Origin: an uncultured Clostridia bacterium
Lineage (GTDB): Bacteria > Bacillota > Clostridia > Peptostreptococcales > Anaerovoracaceae
NCBI GenBank assembly: GCA_934255135.1
Contig: CAKQMV010000008.1
Location: 25,051 to 89,050 of the forward strand
Direction: 5' to 3'
DNA length: 64,000 nucleotides
The notes under the pieces are model-generated. The model had not been told where the DNA came from. It ran no database searches and saw only the letters and a list, made by a program, of their open reading frames with translations. The position numbers and the translations under genes are program-made. Below, piece by piece: positions 43,207 to 52,316 of this stretch (positions are counted from its first letter, which is position 1; each line of letters starts with the position of its first letter).

Positions 43207-45321
43207 ATGGCAAGATTCACAGATTACAGAACATTTAAGACAGCACTCGGAGGCAGACTTCTCCAGTTCGAGATTGGAAAGGTGTGCGAGCAGGCTAACG
43301 GACAGGTTACAGTAAGATACGGTGATACTGTAGTAAACTGTACAGCTGTAGCTTCAAAGGAGCCTAAGCAGGATGTAGATTTCTTCCCGCTAAGCTGCAA
43401 CTACGAGGAGAAGATGTATGCAGTTGGAAAGATTCCGGGTGGATATATCAAGAGAGAGGGTAAGGCAGGAGAGCACGCAACTCTTACTTCAAGACTTATC
43501 GACAGACCCCTAAGACCTCTGTTCCCTAAGGGATACAGAAACGATGTAGTAGTAACTTGTACTGCATGGTCTGTTGATCACGACTGCTCACCTGAGATTG
43601 CATCAGTTATCGGTTCATCAGTAGCTATCGCAATTTCAGACATTCCATGGGATGGTCCAACAGCAGGCGTTGTAGTAGGAAGAGTTGACGGAGACTTCGT
43701 TATCAACCCTACATATGAGCAGAGACAGGCTTCAGACATCAACCTCACTGTATGCGGTACAGAAGAGGCTATCATGATGGTTGAGGCAGGTGCTAAGGAA
43801 GTACCTGAAGATGAGATGCTCGACGCAATCATGTTCGGACATGAGGAGATTAAGAATATCTGCAGATTCATCAAGGAAATTGTTGCTGAGGTAGGCAAGG
43901 AGAAGCAGGAGTACAAGGTATTCAAGGCTGGTGAAGATGTAGATGCAGCTGTAAGAGCTTACTCAACAGAGAAGATGATCGATGCTATCAAGACTTTCGA
44001 CAAGCTCGAGAGACTTGCTAACATGGAGGCAGTAGAGAAGGACGCACTTGAGCACTTCGCAGAGGAGTTCGAGGACAGACTTTCAGAGGTTGCAGATGTA
44101 ACTTATGCAATCAAGAAGGAAGAGGTTAGAAAGATGATTCTTGACGAGGGGATCAGACCAGATAACCGTAAGCTTACTGAGATCAGACCTGTATGGTCAG
44201 AGACTTCATTCCTACCAAGAGCTCATGGTTCAGGACTCTTCAAGAGAGGCCAGACTCAGGCTCTTTCAGTAGCAACACTTGCTCCGCTGAGCGAGGCACA
44301 GAACCTCGACAGCATCGATATCGATGTTACAACTAAGAGATACATGCACCAGTACAACTTCCCTGGATACTCAACAGGAGAAGCTAAGGTTTCAAGAGCT
44401 CCAGGAAGAAGAGAGATTGGACACGGTGCGCTTGCAGAGAGAGCACTTCTTCCTGTAATTCCATCAGAGGAAGAGTTCCCATATGCAATCAGAGTCGTTT
44501 CTGAGATTCTCTCATCAAACGGTTCATCATCAATGGCATCAACTTGCGGTTCAACACTTGCACTTATGGACGCCGGAGTTCCTATCAAGAAGCCTGTATC
44601 AGGTATCGCAATGGGACTTATCGAGGGAATCAACGAGGACGGATCAAGCAGATTCGCAATCCTATCAGATATTCAGGGAATGGAAGACTTCCTTGGAGAT
44701 ATGGACTTTAAGGTAACAGGAACACCTGACGGTATCACTGCACTTCAGATGGATATCAAGGTTCATGGACTTTCAAGAGAGATTCTCAAGCTTGCACTTG
44801 AGCAGGCTAAGGTTGGTAGAGCAGAGATCCTTGAGAACATGCTCTGCGAGATCAGCGAGCCAAGAGCTGAGCTTTCACCATACGCTCCAAGATTCGTTTC
44901 AATGAGAATCGATCCAGACAAGATTAGACTTGTTATCGGACCAGGTGGTAAGACAATCAACAGAATCGTTGATGAGACTGGCGCTAAGATCGATATTTCA
45001 GAGGAGGATCCAGGTCTTATCTGCATTTATGCAGCAGACCAGACATCAGCAGATGCAGCTAAGAAGGAAATCGACCTCATCACTAAGGATGTAGAGGTTG
45101 GTGAGACTTACGAGGGAGAAGTTAAGAGAATCATGAACTTCGGTGCATTCATCGAGATTCTCCCAGGTAAGGAAGGCCTTCTTCACATCTCAAAGATGGC
45201 TAACCACAGAGTAGAGAAGGTTGAAGACGAGATGAACATTGGCGACAAGGTTACAGTTAAGGTTACTGAAATCGACAGCCAGAACAGAATCAACCTTTCA
45301 AGAAAAGAGCTCCTGAAGTAA
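43207..45321 (+). CDS. pnp: Polyribonucleotide nucleotidyltransferase (PNPase)
   Basis: A 704-residue trimeric 3'-5' phosphorolytic exoribonuclease. It has two RNase PH domains (about 10-225 and 310-545, with the catalytic region IQGMEDFLGDMDFKVTGTPDGITALQMDIK in the second), an all-alpha linker, KH (RLVIGPGGKTINRIVDETGAKIDI) and S1 (VGETYEGEVKRIMNFGAFIEILPG). It ends shortly after S1, as in Firmicutes. AAGGAG lies about 13 bases before the ATG, a rather long gap. A strong terminator follows. Confidence 0.97.
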   Translation: MARFTDYRTFKTALGGRLLQFEIGKVCEQANGQVTVRYGDTVVNCTAVASKEPKQDVDFFPLSCNYEEKMYAVGKIPGGYIKREGKAGEHATLTSRLIDRPLRPLFPKGYRNDVVVTCTAWSVDHDCSPEIASVIGSSVAIAISDIPWDGPTAGVVVGRVDGDFVINPTYEQRQASDINLTVCGTEEAIMMVEAGAKEVPEDEMLDAIMFGHEEIKNICRFIKEIVAEVGKEKQEYKVFKAGEDVDAAVRAYSTEKMIDAIKTFDKLERLANMEAVEKDALEHFAEEFEDRLSEVADVTYAIKKEEVRKMILDEGIRPDNRKLTEIRPVWSETSFLPRAHGSGLFKRGQTQALSVATLAPLSEAQNLDSIDIDVTTKRYMHQYNFPGYSTGEAKVSRAPGRREIGHGALAERALLPVIPSEEEFPYAIRVVSEILSSNGSSSMASTCGSTLALMDAGVPIKKPVSGIAMGLIEGINEDGSSRFAILSDIQGMEDFLGDMDFKVTGTPDGITALQMDIKVHGLSREILKLALEQAKVGRAEILENMLCEISEPRAELSPYAPRFVSMRIDPDKIRLVIGPGGKTINRIVDETGAKIDISEEDPGLICIYAADQTSADAAKKEIDLITKDVEVGETYEGEVKRIMNFGAFIEILPGKEGLLHISKMANHRVEKVEDEMNIGDKVTVKVTEIDSQNRINLSRKELLK

Positions 45322-45380
45322 TTAGTGAAGTAATAACTTAAGAAGCACAATCAGACACAATCAGATTTGACACACACGGG

Positions 45381-45417
45381 ACGCGACTTAGAGAAATCTA
45401 GGTCGTGTTCTTTTTTT
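45381..45417 (+). terminator. Intrinsic terminator after pnp
   Basis: A 12-bp stem, 45381-45392 with 45397-45408, closed by a GAAA tetraloop and followed by TCTTTTTTT. Confidence 0.9.
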
Positions 45418-45517
45418 GAACGTATTTTTGAGAAGTAAAAAACTTCTAACAAAAACACCCGGAATCAGCTACTGCTGTCCGGATGCTTCATAATTACCGA
45501 TATTAATGATTGTCAGA

Positions 45518-46435
45518 TTACTTACCGAGCTCAATCATTCTGTCGATAGGTCTCTTAGCATCTCTGATGAACTCATCTGAGATGATAATCTCCTCGCCGC
45601 CCTCACCAAGAACAGCGTTATAGATGTCATAGAGAGTAGTAATCTTCATGTTGTTGCATACGCATCTGTCTGAAAGAAGGTAGAACTTCTTATCTGGACA
45701 CTTGAACTGAAGGTGCTGCACGATGCTGCTCTCAGTTCCAATGATGAACTCCTTAGCGTCGCTCTCCTCTGCATACTTCATGATTCCTGTTGTGCTTCCT
45801 ACATAGTCAGCAAGCTCAGTAATCTCCATACGGCACTCAGGGTGAACAAGAATCTTAGCCTCTGGGTGCTTCTCCTTGGCAACTCTTACATCCTCAGTAG
45901 TGATGCTCATATGAGTTGGACAGCCGCCCATAAAGAACTTGAAGTTCTTCTCAGGAAGCTGCTTCTCAACCCAACCACCTAGATTGCAGTCAGGAATGAA
46001 AAGAATGTCCTTCTCAGGCATGTTCTTAAGGATCTTAACAGCTGATGAGGAAGTAACAACAACATCTACAGCAGTCTTAAGCTCAGAAGTTGTGTTGATG
46101 TATGCAACTGTCGCATAGCCAGGGTTCTCCTTCTGCATCTCAAGAACCATATCACGGTTCATCTGGTCAGCCATAACGCAACCAGCCATCTCGTTGGCCA
46201 AAATAACCTTCTTCTCTGGTGAGAGGATCTTAACTGTGTCGGCCATGAATCTTACGCCCGCCATGATTACGGTCTGCTGTGGTGCCTTCGCAGCCTCAAC
46301 GCTAAGACCATATGAGTCTCCTACGTAATCTGCAACTTCCCAGATATCGTGGCTCTGGTAAGCGTGTGCAAGAATGCAGATGTCCTTCTCCTTCTTTAAT
46401 TCAATAATTCTATCTTGTAATTCTCTTGTATTCAT
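45518..46435 (-). CDS. nadA: Quinolinate synthase NadA
   Basis: A 305-residue [4Fe-4S] enzyme condensing iminoaspartate with dihydroxyacetone phosphate to quinolinate in NAD synthesis. It has three similar domains; cluster cysteines are in AGCVMAD, HPECRMEI and DRCVCNNMK, and substrate motifs ILAHAYQSHDIWEVADYVGDS and GGCPTHM are present. ATG 46435 follows AAAGGAA on the minus strand. It is transcribed divergently from nadB, with a mirrored operator-promoter arrangement between them. Confidence 0.96.
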   Translation of the reverse strand: MNTRELQDRIIELKKEKDICILAHAYQSHDIWEVADYVGDSYGLSVEAAKAPQQTVIMAGVRFMADTVKILSPEKKVILANEMAGCVMADQMNRDMVLEMQKENPGYATVAYINTTSELKTAVDVVVTSSSAVKILKNMPEKDILFIPDCNLGGWVEKQLPEKNFKFFMGGCPTHMSITTEDVRVAKEKHPEAKILVHPECRMEITELADYVGSTTGIMKYAEESDAKEFIIGTESSIVQHLQFKCPDKKFYLLSDRCVCNNMKITTLYDIYNAVLGEGGEEIIISDEFIRDAKRPIDRMIELGK

Positions 46436-46466
46436 TAGATTAGTTTCCTTTCGAAATGTTCCCTTT

Positions 46467-46495
46467 ATTATAGTAAGTGTATATATACATGTCAA
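46467..46495 (-). promoter_or_regulatory. nadA promoter
   Basis: On the minus strand: perfect TTGACA (complement of 46490-46495), 17 bases, perfect TATAAT (complement of 46467-46472). The -35 lies inside the NiaR-like operator at 46484-46507. Confidence 0.85.
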
Positions 46496-46541
46496 GACAA
46501 CAGTAAAGTATTTTATTTACAACTGTCTTGTCACCTGTATA
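46484..46541. promoter_or_regulatory. Pair of inverted NiaR-like operators in the nadA-nadB divergent region
   Basis: Site 1 (46484-46507) and the reverse complement of site 2 (46516-46541) share TATACA-G, CAAGACA and GTAAA at the same spacing, so the two operators mirror each other around 46511. Each overlaps the -35 of one divergent promoter. The niaR gene is in the nadB operon, so the niacin-responsive repressor is the likely ligand. Confidence 0.75.
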
Positions 46542-46556
46542 ATTATGTGCTATACT
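46528..46556 (+). promoter_or_regulatory. nadB-nadC-niaR promoter
   Basis: TTGTCA (46528-46533), 17 bases, TATACT (46551-46556), with the -35 inside operator site 2. Confidence 0.8.
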
Positions 46557-46633
46557 TCATCAACAGTAGACATAAACTGACCGCGTTTATAATTTTAGAG
46601 GATATATATAATACAAGGAAGAAGGACAAATCA

Positions 46634-47956
46634 ATGAAAACTGAAGTATTAATCGTAGGAAGCGGATGTTCAGGCCTTTACTGCGCACTGCAGCTTCCAA
46701 GGGACAAGCAGGTTACTCTGATTACCAAGGCGGACCTTGAGAGCAACGACTCATATCTTGCTCAGGGAGGAATCTGTGTTCTTAAGGACGATAATGATTA
46801 TGACAGCTTTTTCGAAGATACACTTAAGGCAGGTCACTATGAGAATGACCGTGAATCTGTAGATATCATGATCAGCTCATCACAGGAGGTAATCCATGAC
46901 CTTCTTGATTATGGAGTTGATTTCGAGAGAGACGAGAATGGTGAGCTCGATTTCACAAGAGAGGGCGCCCACTCAGATAAGAGAATCCTGTTCCATGAGG
47001 ATATTACAGGTAAGGAGATCACAAGCAAGCTGCTTGCTGAGGTTAAGAAGCTCTCTAACGTAAAGCTTATGGAGTTTACAACTATGGAGGATCTGATTAC
47101 TGACGACAACACTTGCTACGGTGCTGTTATCCGTAAGAAGGACGGAACTCTTGAGACAATTATGGCTGATTGTACTGTGCTTGCTACAGGTGGAATCGGT
47201 GGAATCTATCGTCACTCGACTAATTTCCGTCATCTGACAGGAGACTCTCTTGCAATTGCAATCCGCCACGGAATTGAGCTTCAGAATATCAATTATGTTC
47301 AGATTCATCCTACAACTTTCTATACTAAGGATGACAAGACAAGAAGCTTCCTGATTTCAGAGTCTGTTCGTGGAGAGGGTGCTAAGCTTTATGATAAGAA
47401 CATGGAGAGATTTGCAGACGAGCTTCTCCCAAGAGACCTTCTTTCACAGAAGATTTTCGAGCAGATGGAGAAGGATGGAACTGATTTCGTATGGGAGGAT
47501 TTAAGACCTATCGGAAGAGAAGTTCTTGAGTCTCATTTCCCTAATATCGTACAGCACTGTAAGGATGCGGGCTACGATGTGTTCAGCGAGTGCATTCCTG
47601 TTGTTCCGGCACAGCACTACTTCATGGGTGGAATCAAGGTTGACCATGAGAGCAAGACTTCAATGAATCAGCTTTATGCAGTAGGAGAGACTGCCTGCAA
47701 CGGAGTACACGGAAGAAACAGACTTGCAAGCAATTCACTTCTTGAGAGCCTTGTTTTCGCAAGAAGAGCTGCTAAGGATCTTACAGAGCACTACAGTGAG
47801 TTTAAGGAGAACGAGGAGCTTGTTAACAGCACAGATCTTACTAAGTATGCTGACAGAGAGACAATCGAGGCTGACAACATCCGTCTTGTAGCGGCTGCTA
47901 TCGAGAAGGAGAACGGCACAGGCAAGCCTATCAAGTCTGAATACCGCCACGTATAA
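46634..47956 (+). CDS. nadB: L-aspartate oxidase NadB
   Basis: A 440-residue FAD enzyme oxidising aspartate to iminoaspartate, the substrate for NadA. The FAD motif is LIVGSGCSGLYCAL, followed by LAQGGICVL (the family has AQGGIA), REGAHSDKRILFHEDITGKEI, ATGGIGGIYRHSTNF, VQIHPTTF and HGRNRLASNSLLE. The C-terminal helical domain is short compared with E. coli NadB (540 residues), as in many Clostridia. ATG 46634 is chosen over an upstream in-frame ATG at 46547 because that one lies in the promoter. Confidence 0.94.
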   Translation: MKTEVLIVGSGCSGLYCALQLPRDKQVTLITKADLESNDSYLAQGGICVLKDDNDYDSFFEDTLKAGHYENDRESVDIMISSSQEVIHDLLDYGVDFERDENGELDFTREGAHSDKRILFHEDITGKEITSKLLAEVKKLSNVKLMEFTTMEDLITDDNTCYGAVIRKKDGTLETIMADCTVLATGGIGGIYRHSTNFRHLTGDSLAIAIRHGIELQNINYVQIHPTTFYTKDDKTRSFLISESVRGEGAKLYDKNMERFADELLPRDLLSQKIFEQMEKDGTDFVWEDLRPIGREVLESHFPNIVQHCKDAGYDVFSECIPVVPAQHYFMGGIKVDHESKTSMNQLYAVGETACNGVHGRNRLASNSLLESLVFARRAAKDLTEHYSEFKENEELVNSTDLTKYADRETIEADNIRLVAAAIEKENGTGKPIKSEYRHV

Positions 47957-48006
47957 GCGGGATGACCGGACGGAATCTATACACTTTTGACCGAAGGAGA
48001 ATACAC

Positions 48007-48861
48007 ATGTTTGATAGAATAACAATGGAGCTTAATGTAGATCCGCTTATCAGAGGAGCTCTTGCAGAGGATATTACAAGCGAGGACGTGTCAACTAACT
48101 GCATCATGCGTGATGCATGCCCAGGACAGGTTGAGCTTATCTGCAAGCAGGATGGAATCATCTGCGGACTTCAGGTTTTTGAGAGATCATTTACTCTGCT
48201 CGATCCTGAGACTGTTGTTACAACCTACGTTAAGGACGGAGATAGAGTAGAGAAGGGACAGAAGCTTGCTGATGTAAGAGGCGATATTCGTGTGCTTCTT
48301 TCAGGAGAGAGAACTGCCCTTAACTACCTTCAGAGAATGAGCGGTGTGGCAACACACACAAGACAGCTTGCTGACCTTCTTGAGGGAACAGGAATCAGAC
48401 TTCTTGATACAAGAAAGACTACACCTAACAATCGTATTTTTGAGAAGTATGCTGTTAGAGTTGGCGGCGGCTGCAATCACAGATATAACCTTTCTGACGG
48501 AGTAATGCTTAAGGACAACCATATCGAGGCAGCAGGCGGAATCACTGAAGCAGTTAAGATGGCTAAGGAGTATGCACCTTTTGTCCGTAAGATCGAGGTT
48601 GAGGTTGAGACTCTTGAGATGACAAGAGAGGCTGTAGAGGCTGGAGCTGATATTATCATGCTCGATAATATGGATCGTGAGACTATGGCTGAGGCAATCA
48701 GAATCATCGGCGGCAGAGCTGAGGTTGAGATTTCAGGAAATGTGGATGAGAAGAAGGTTGAGATGATCCGTGATCTTAATGTTGATTACGTATCTAGTGG
48801 AGCACTTACTCACTCATCACCGATTATGGATCTTTCATTAAAGAATATGAGAAGAATATAG
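48007..48861 (+). CDS. nadC: Nicotinate-nucleotide pyrophosphorylase (carboxylating) NadC
   Basis: A 284-residue enzyme converting quinolinate and PRPP to nicotinate mononucleotide. Motifs are LAEDITSEDVST, GERTALNYLQRMSGVATHT, DTRKTTPNNRIFEKYAVRVGGGCNHR, MLKDNHI, EVEVET, IMLDNM, EISGNV and YVSSGALTHS. ATG 48007 follows AAGGAG. It lies 50 bases after nadB in the same NiaR-regulated unit. Confidence 0.97.
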   Translation: MFDRITMELNVDPLIRGALAEDITSEDVSTNCIMRDACPGQVELICKQDGIICGLQVFERSFTLLDPETVVTTYVKDGDRVEKGQKLADVRGDIRVLLSGERTALNYLQRMSGVATHTRQLADLLEGTGIRLLDTRKTTPNNRIFEKYAVRVGGGCNHRYNLSDGVMLKDNHIEAAGGITEAVKMAKEYAPFVRKIEVEVETLEMTREAVEAGADIIMLDNMDRETMAEAIRIIGGRAEVEISGNVDEKKVEMIRDLNVDYVSSGALTHSSPIMDLSLKNMRRI

Positions 48862-48905
48862 AGTTTTAGACCATTAAGATAGTATAATGAAAGAATAGGG
48901 GGTGA

Positions 48906-49466
48906 GTGAACACATTGAAAGCTACAGAAAGAAGAGCAACAATTATCGAGAGGTTACAGACTAGCAAGGAACCCCTATCCGGAGCTGCGCTGGCGCAGGA
49001 GCTGGGTGTAAGCAGACAGATAATTGTTCAGGATATTTCAATTCTCAGAGCTGCAGGCGACGAGATTCTATCTACAAACAGAGGATATGTACTACAGAGA
49101 TCCGGAAGAATCAGCAGAGTGTTTAAGGTGATTCACTCAGAGGATGAGATTCGCAAGGAATTTTCAATTATTGTGGATTGCGGCGGTCGAATCCGGGATG
49201 AATTCGTATACCACAAGATATACGGAACAATGAGAGGAGAACTGAACATTCGCTCAAGACTTGATATCGATAAATATCTTCAGCAGATTCAGGAGGGCAA
49301 GTCAAAGCCTCTTATGAGTGCTACTTCAGGATATCATTACCATACTGTTACAGCGGACAGTGAAGAAATTCTCGATATGATTCAGGAGAAGCTTGACGAG
49401 AGTGGATTTCTGGCACCACTTCAGGATTACGAACCAGTTAATTTCTGGAGAGAAGAGAATATGTAG
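48906..49466 (+). CDS. niaR: NAD biosynthesis repressor NiaR
   Basis: A 186-residue repressor with an HTH_11 winged helix (about 1-65, EPLSGAALAQELGVSRQIIVQDISILRAAG) and a 3H domain (about 75-178). The three conserved histidines expected of 3H can be seen in YHKIYG, a later GYHYHTV segment and the first part (VIHSEDE). It senses nicotinic acid and, with metal, represses NAD genes. Its operon (nadB-nadC-niaR) and divergent nadA carry matching operators, so autoregulation is expected. The start may be GTG 48906 or TTG 48915. Confidence 0.9.
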   Translation: MNTLKATERRATIIERLQTSKEPLSGAALAQELGVSRQIIVQDISILRAAGDEILSTNRGYVLQRSGRISRVFKVIHSEDEIRKEFSIIVDCGGRIRDEFVYHKIYGTMRGELNIRSRLDIDKYLQQIQEGKSKPLMSATSGYHYHTVTADSEEILDMIQEKLDESGFLAPLQDYEPVNFWREENM

Positions 49467-49484
49467 AATTAAAGTCAAATAAAC

Positions 49485-49518
49485 AGCCTTCTGTGGGATA
49501 ATCCACGGAAGGCTATTA
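49485..49518. terminator. Convergent terminator between niaR and the desulfurase gene
   Basis: A 12-bp stem, AGCCTTCTGTGG (49485-49496) with CCACGGAAGGCT (49503-49514). AT-rich flanks on both sides fit use from both directions. Confidence 0.75.
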
Positions 49519-49533
49519 TATTGCTTATAAATA

Positions 49534-50697
49534 TTACTCTTCGTCAAGAAGTGTTCTGATTGCATCAAGTGCGATATCAACCTCTTCCTCTGTGTTCCAG
49601 TAACCGAACGAGAATCGGATGGTTCCTGTAGGATAAGTTCCAAGAGACTTGTGAGCCGCAGGTGTGCAGTGAAGCCCAACTCTTGTCATGATTCCATACT
49701 CAGAGTCAAGGGCAAAAGCGATGGCTGCCGGATCGACATTCTGTGGCTGGATTGAAACAACTCCTGTACGTCCCTCAAGCTCCGTCTTTCCTGCGATTAT
49801 GATGTCGCCTGATTCAACCATTGGCATCAGGCCATCGATAAATCTGCCTGTCAGCTTAAGTTCGTGATCTCTGATATTGTCTATACCTGTCTTGTTAATC
49901 CACTCAAGTGCTGCGTGAAGTCCAACGATTCCAGGAAGGTTCATTGTACCTGACTCAAAACGGTCAGGCATGAAATCAGGAATCTCCTCTGAATTACTGA
50001 GGCTTCCTGTACCTCCGGAGATAAGCGGTTCAATTTCGCTTATCATATCTTCCTTAAGAATAAAACCACCAATGCCCTGAGGTCCAAGCAGACTCTTGTG
50101 TCCTGTGAAGCATAGTGCATCGATATTCATCTCATTCATGTCGATTGGCATTACACCTGCAGTCTGAGCTACATCGGCAAAAAACTTAAGTCCGTGCGCC
50201 TTACAGAATTCTCCGACTTCCTTAAATGGCATTACTGTGCCGCATAGATTGCTTGCATGAAGCATTACAACTGCCTTGGTGTTAGGCTTAAGGAGTCCTT
50301 CCATCTTGTCAAGCTCAAGTTCACCCTTTCTGTTGCATGGGATTCTGTCGAATTTGATTCCCTGTTTCTCGAGCTGAACAAGTGGTCTCATAACAGCATT
50401 ATGCTCCATTGAAGATGTGAGAACATGATCTCCAGGCTTAAGATAGCCCTTAAGAACGACGTTAAGGCTCTCTGTAATATTCTTTGTAAAAACAACGTTC
50501 TTGCAGTTCTCTGCTCCGAACATGTCTGCGAGCATCTGTCTTGTATCATATACAAGCTCTTCAAGGCTGAACGCTGAGCTGTATGTTCCTCTGTTGACAT
50601 TTGCGCCGATGCTTGTCATATATTCATATACGGCATCTGAAACTTCCTTAGGCTTAGGAAATGTTGTAGCACCGTTGTCTAAATAAATTGATTTCAT
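49534..50697 (-). CDS. Cysteine desulfurase family protein (NifS-like)
   Basis: A 387-residue PLP-dependent class V aminotransferase that would mobilise sulfur from cysteine. It has IYLDNGATTFPKP at the N-terminus, the SSMEHNAVMRPL region with the PLP-stacking His, DVAQTAGVMPIDM, the PLP Lys in CFTGHKSLLGPQGIGG and the late persulfide-region Cys in RVGLHCTPAAHKSLG. It is of the group found beside nad genes and probably helps build the NadA cluster. Supply to the nitrogenase-like or hydrogenase system is possible but not indicated by position. Confidence 0.9.
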   Translation of the reverse strand: MKSIYLDNGATTFPKPKEVSDAVYEYMTSIGANVNRGTYSSAFSLEELVYDTRQMLADMFGAENCKNVVFTKNITESLNVVLKGYLKPGDHVLTSSMEHNAVMRPLVQLEKQGIKFDRIPCNRKGELELDKMEGLLKPNTKAVVMLHASNLCGTVMPFKEVGEFCKAHGLKFFADVAQTAGVMPIDMNEMNIDALCFTGHKSLLGPQGIGGFILKEDMISEIEPLISGGTGSLSNSEEIPDFMPDRFESGTMNLPGIVGLHAALEWINKTGIDNIRDHELKLTGRFIDGLMPMVESGDIIIAGKTELEGRTGVVSIQPQNVDPAAIAFALDSEYGIMTRVGLHCTPAAHKSLGTYPTGTIRFSFGYWNTEEEVDIALDAIRTLLDEE

Positions 50698-50855
50698 TGC
50701 TTAATACTCTCCTGTTTACAGTATTATATATTCTATGAAATATTCTAACATATATGAGTAAAAAAATTTATTACTATGGTATTTATTATCTCATTATCAC
50801 ATAAAACTAAGTTATAATAATATAATACCAATTATGAAAGGGACGGGTGAATGGT

Positions 50856-51224
50856 ATGGCAGTAACATCAACCGAGATTGTGATCGGTAAAGATACAAGA
50901 TATAACGTAACTCTTAGAGTGGATGCTACAGCAGGCAAGGGATTTTCCTGCTTTGTTTACGGTGGTGACAAGCCTCATGTTGGGGCGGTTGCGCTGCTGT
51001 CAAGAAGAGGTGAGGAGCAGCTTATAAAGCTTGATAAGGGATTAAGTGATCTCGACGAGGATGCGGCTCTTACTGTAGCAAGAATAATAAATGACAGCTT
51101 TGGAGAGGCTGTTTCATGTACTGCGGGAATAGAATTTAAGGATGCGACTGATAAGGATATCAAGCAGATGAGAATGAATTTTACTGCTGCAGCAAGACAT
51201 TTTATTGGAACATACGAGAGATAG
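50856..51224 (+). CDS. LpdD-like small protein of uncertain function
   Basis: A 122-residue protein resembling the LpdD/prenylated-flavin chaperone-like domain: an N-terminal beta strand region, then CFVYGGDKPHVGAVALLSRR, which matches the GG-PHIGA signature, and a C-terminal helix around AARHFIGTYER. No UbiD-type decarboxylase or UbiX is nearby; prmA follows after nine bases. The start is uncertain (GTG 50847 or ATG 50856). A flavin-decarboxylase link is only suggestive. Confidence 0.5.
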   Translation: MAVTSTEIVIGKDTRYNVTLRVDATAGKGFSCFVYGGDKPHVGAVALLSRRGEEQLIKLDKGLSDLDEDAALTVARIINDSFGEAVSCTAGIEFKDATDKDIKQMRMNFTAAARHFIGTYER

Positions 51225-51233
51225 GAGCTTAAT

Positions 51234-52313
51234 GTGAAGTGGATCAAGTATACAATTGAATCAAGTGTTGAAGCAGAGGATATCATAAGCTCGATGCTTA
51301 TGGAACTAGGCGTTACAGGAGTTGAGATTGAAGACAGCATTCCGCTTTCAGATGAAGAGCTTGAAGCGATGTTTGTAGATCCTGATGCCAAGGAGCTGAG
51401 ATCTGATGAAGTTCCTGATATCGAAGGCTCCAGAATCAGCTTCTATGTGAGAATTCCTGACGGTGAGGACGATAAGGTAGAAGAGCTTGAAAGCTCAAGC
51501 ACTGTAGATGCTTCATATACAATCCATGACAGACTGTGGACAGAGGATGAAATTACGGAGCTTCTCGGCGTAATAAGAAGAGGACTCGACTCTATGTCAG
51601 CCTATGTTGATATTGGAGCAGGAAGAATTACGACTGATTATACAGAAGCCAGAGAATGGATTGACAAGTGGAAGGAATACTACAAGCCTCTTATTGCTGG
51701 TAATATACTTATAATCCCATATTGGGAAGAGATCCCAGAAGAACACAGGTCCGCGTGCGAGAGCGGTGAGCTTAAGATAGTAAAGCTCAATCCTGGTTCT
51801 GCATTCGGATCAGGAAGTCATGGAACTACAAGACTTTGTATCGATGGAATCAGAAAGTATATCAGGCCTGGTGACAAGCTTATCGATATCGGATCAGGAA
51901 GCGGAATCCTAGGACTCAGTGCCCTTAGAAATGGCGCCTCATATGTTCATTCTGTAGAGCTTGATCCTGCCTGCGAGCACATTATGGAGGAGAATCTCAT
52001 ACTTAACGATATTAATCCTGAGGACTTCAGGATTGAGATAGGTAATATTCTTGAGGATGATGATATGAGAGCAGCTGCGGGTTCTGATTTCGATATTCTT
52101 GTCGCAAACATACTTGCACCGGTTACAGCAACACTGGCAGGACCGGGTCAGGCCGATGCACTCGTTAGAAGAGGCGGATACTTCGTAACCTCGGGAATTG
52201 CGAAGATGAGGGAGCACGAAGTGCTCGATGCTTTTGCACGTAATCCTGAGTGGAAGGTTATCGACAGGAATGAGACAGATGAGTGGGTAGCTCTCGTGGC
52301 AGAAAGGGTGTAG
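51234..52313 (+). CDS. prmA: Ribosomal protein L11 methyltransferase PrmA
   Basis: A 359-residue SAM-dependent methyltransferase for L11. The N-terminal substrate-recognition domain (about 1-145) is longer than usual, which explains the extra ~45 residues. The catalytic domain has NPGSAFGSGSHGTTRLCIDGI, LIDIGSGSGILGLSALRNGA, VELDPAC and DILVANILAPV. The start is GTG 51234, preceded by ATAGGAG. Confidence 0.93.
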   Translation: MKWIKYTIESSVEAEDIISSMLMELGVTGVEIEDSIPLSDEELEAMFVDPDAKELRSDEVPDIEGSRISFYVRIPDGEDDKVEELESSSTVDASYTIHDRLWTEDEITELLGVIRRGLDSMSAYVDIGAGRITTDYTEAREWIDKWKEYYKPLIAGNILIIPYWEEIPEEHRSACESGELKIVKLNPGSAFGSGSHGTTRLCIDGIRKYIRPGDKLIDIGSGSGILGLSALRNGASYVHSVELDPACEHIMEENLILNDINPEDFRIEIGNILEDDDMRAAAGSDFDILVANILAPVTATLAGPGQADALVRRGGYFVTSGIAKMREHEVLDAFARNPEWKVIDRNETDEWVALVAERV

Positions 52314-52316
52314 CCT

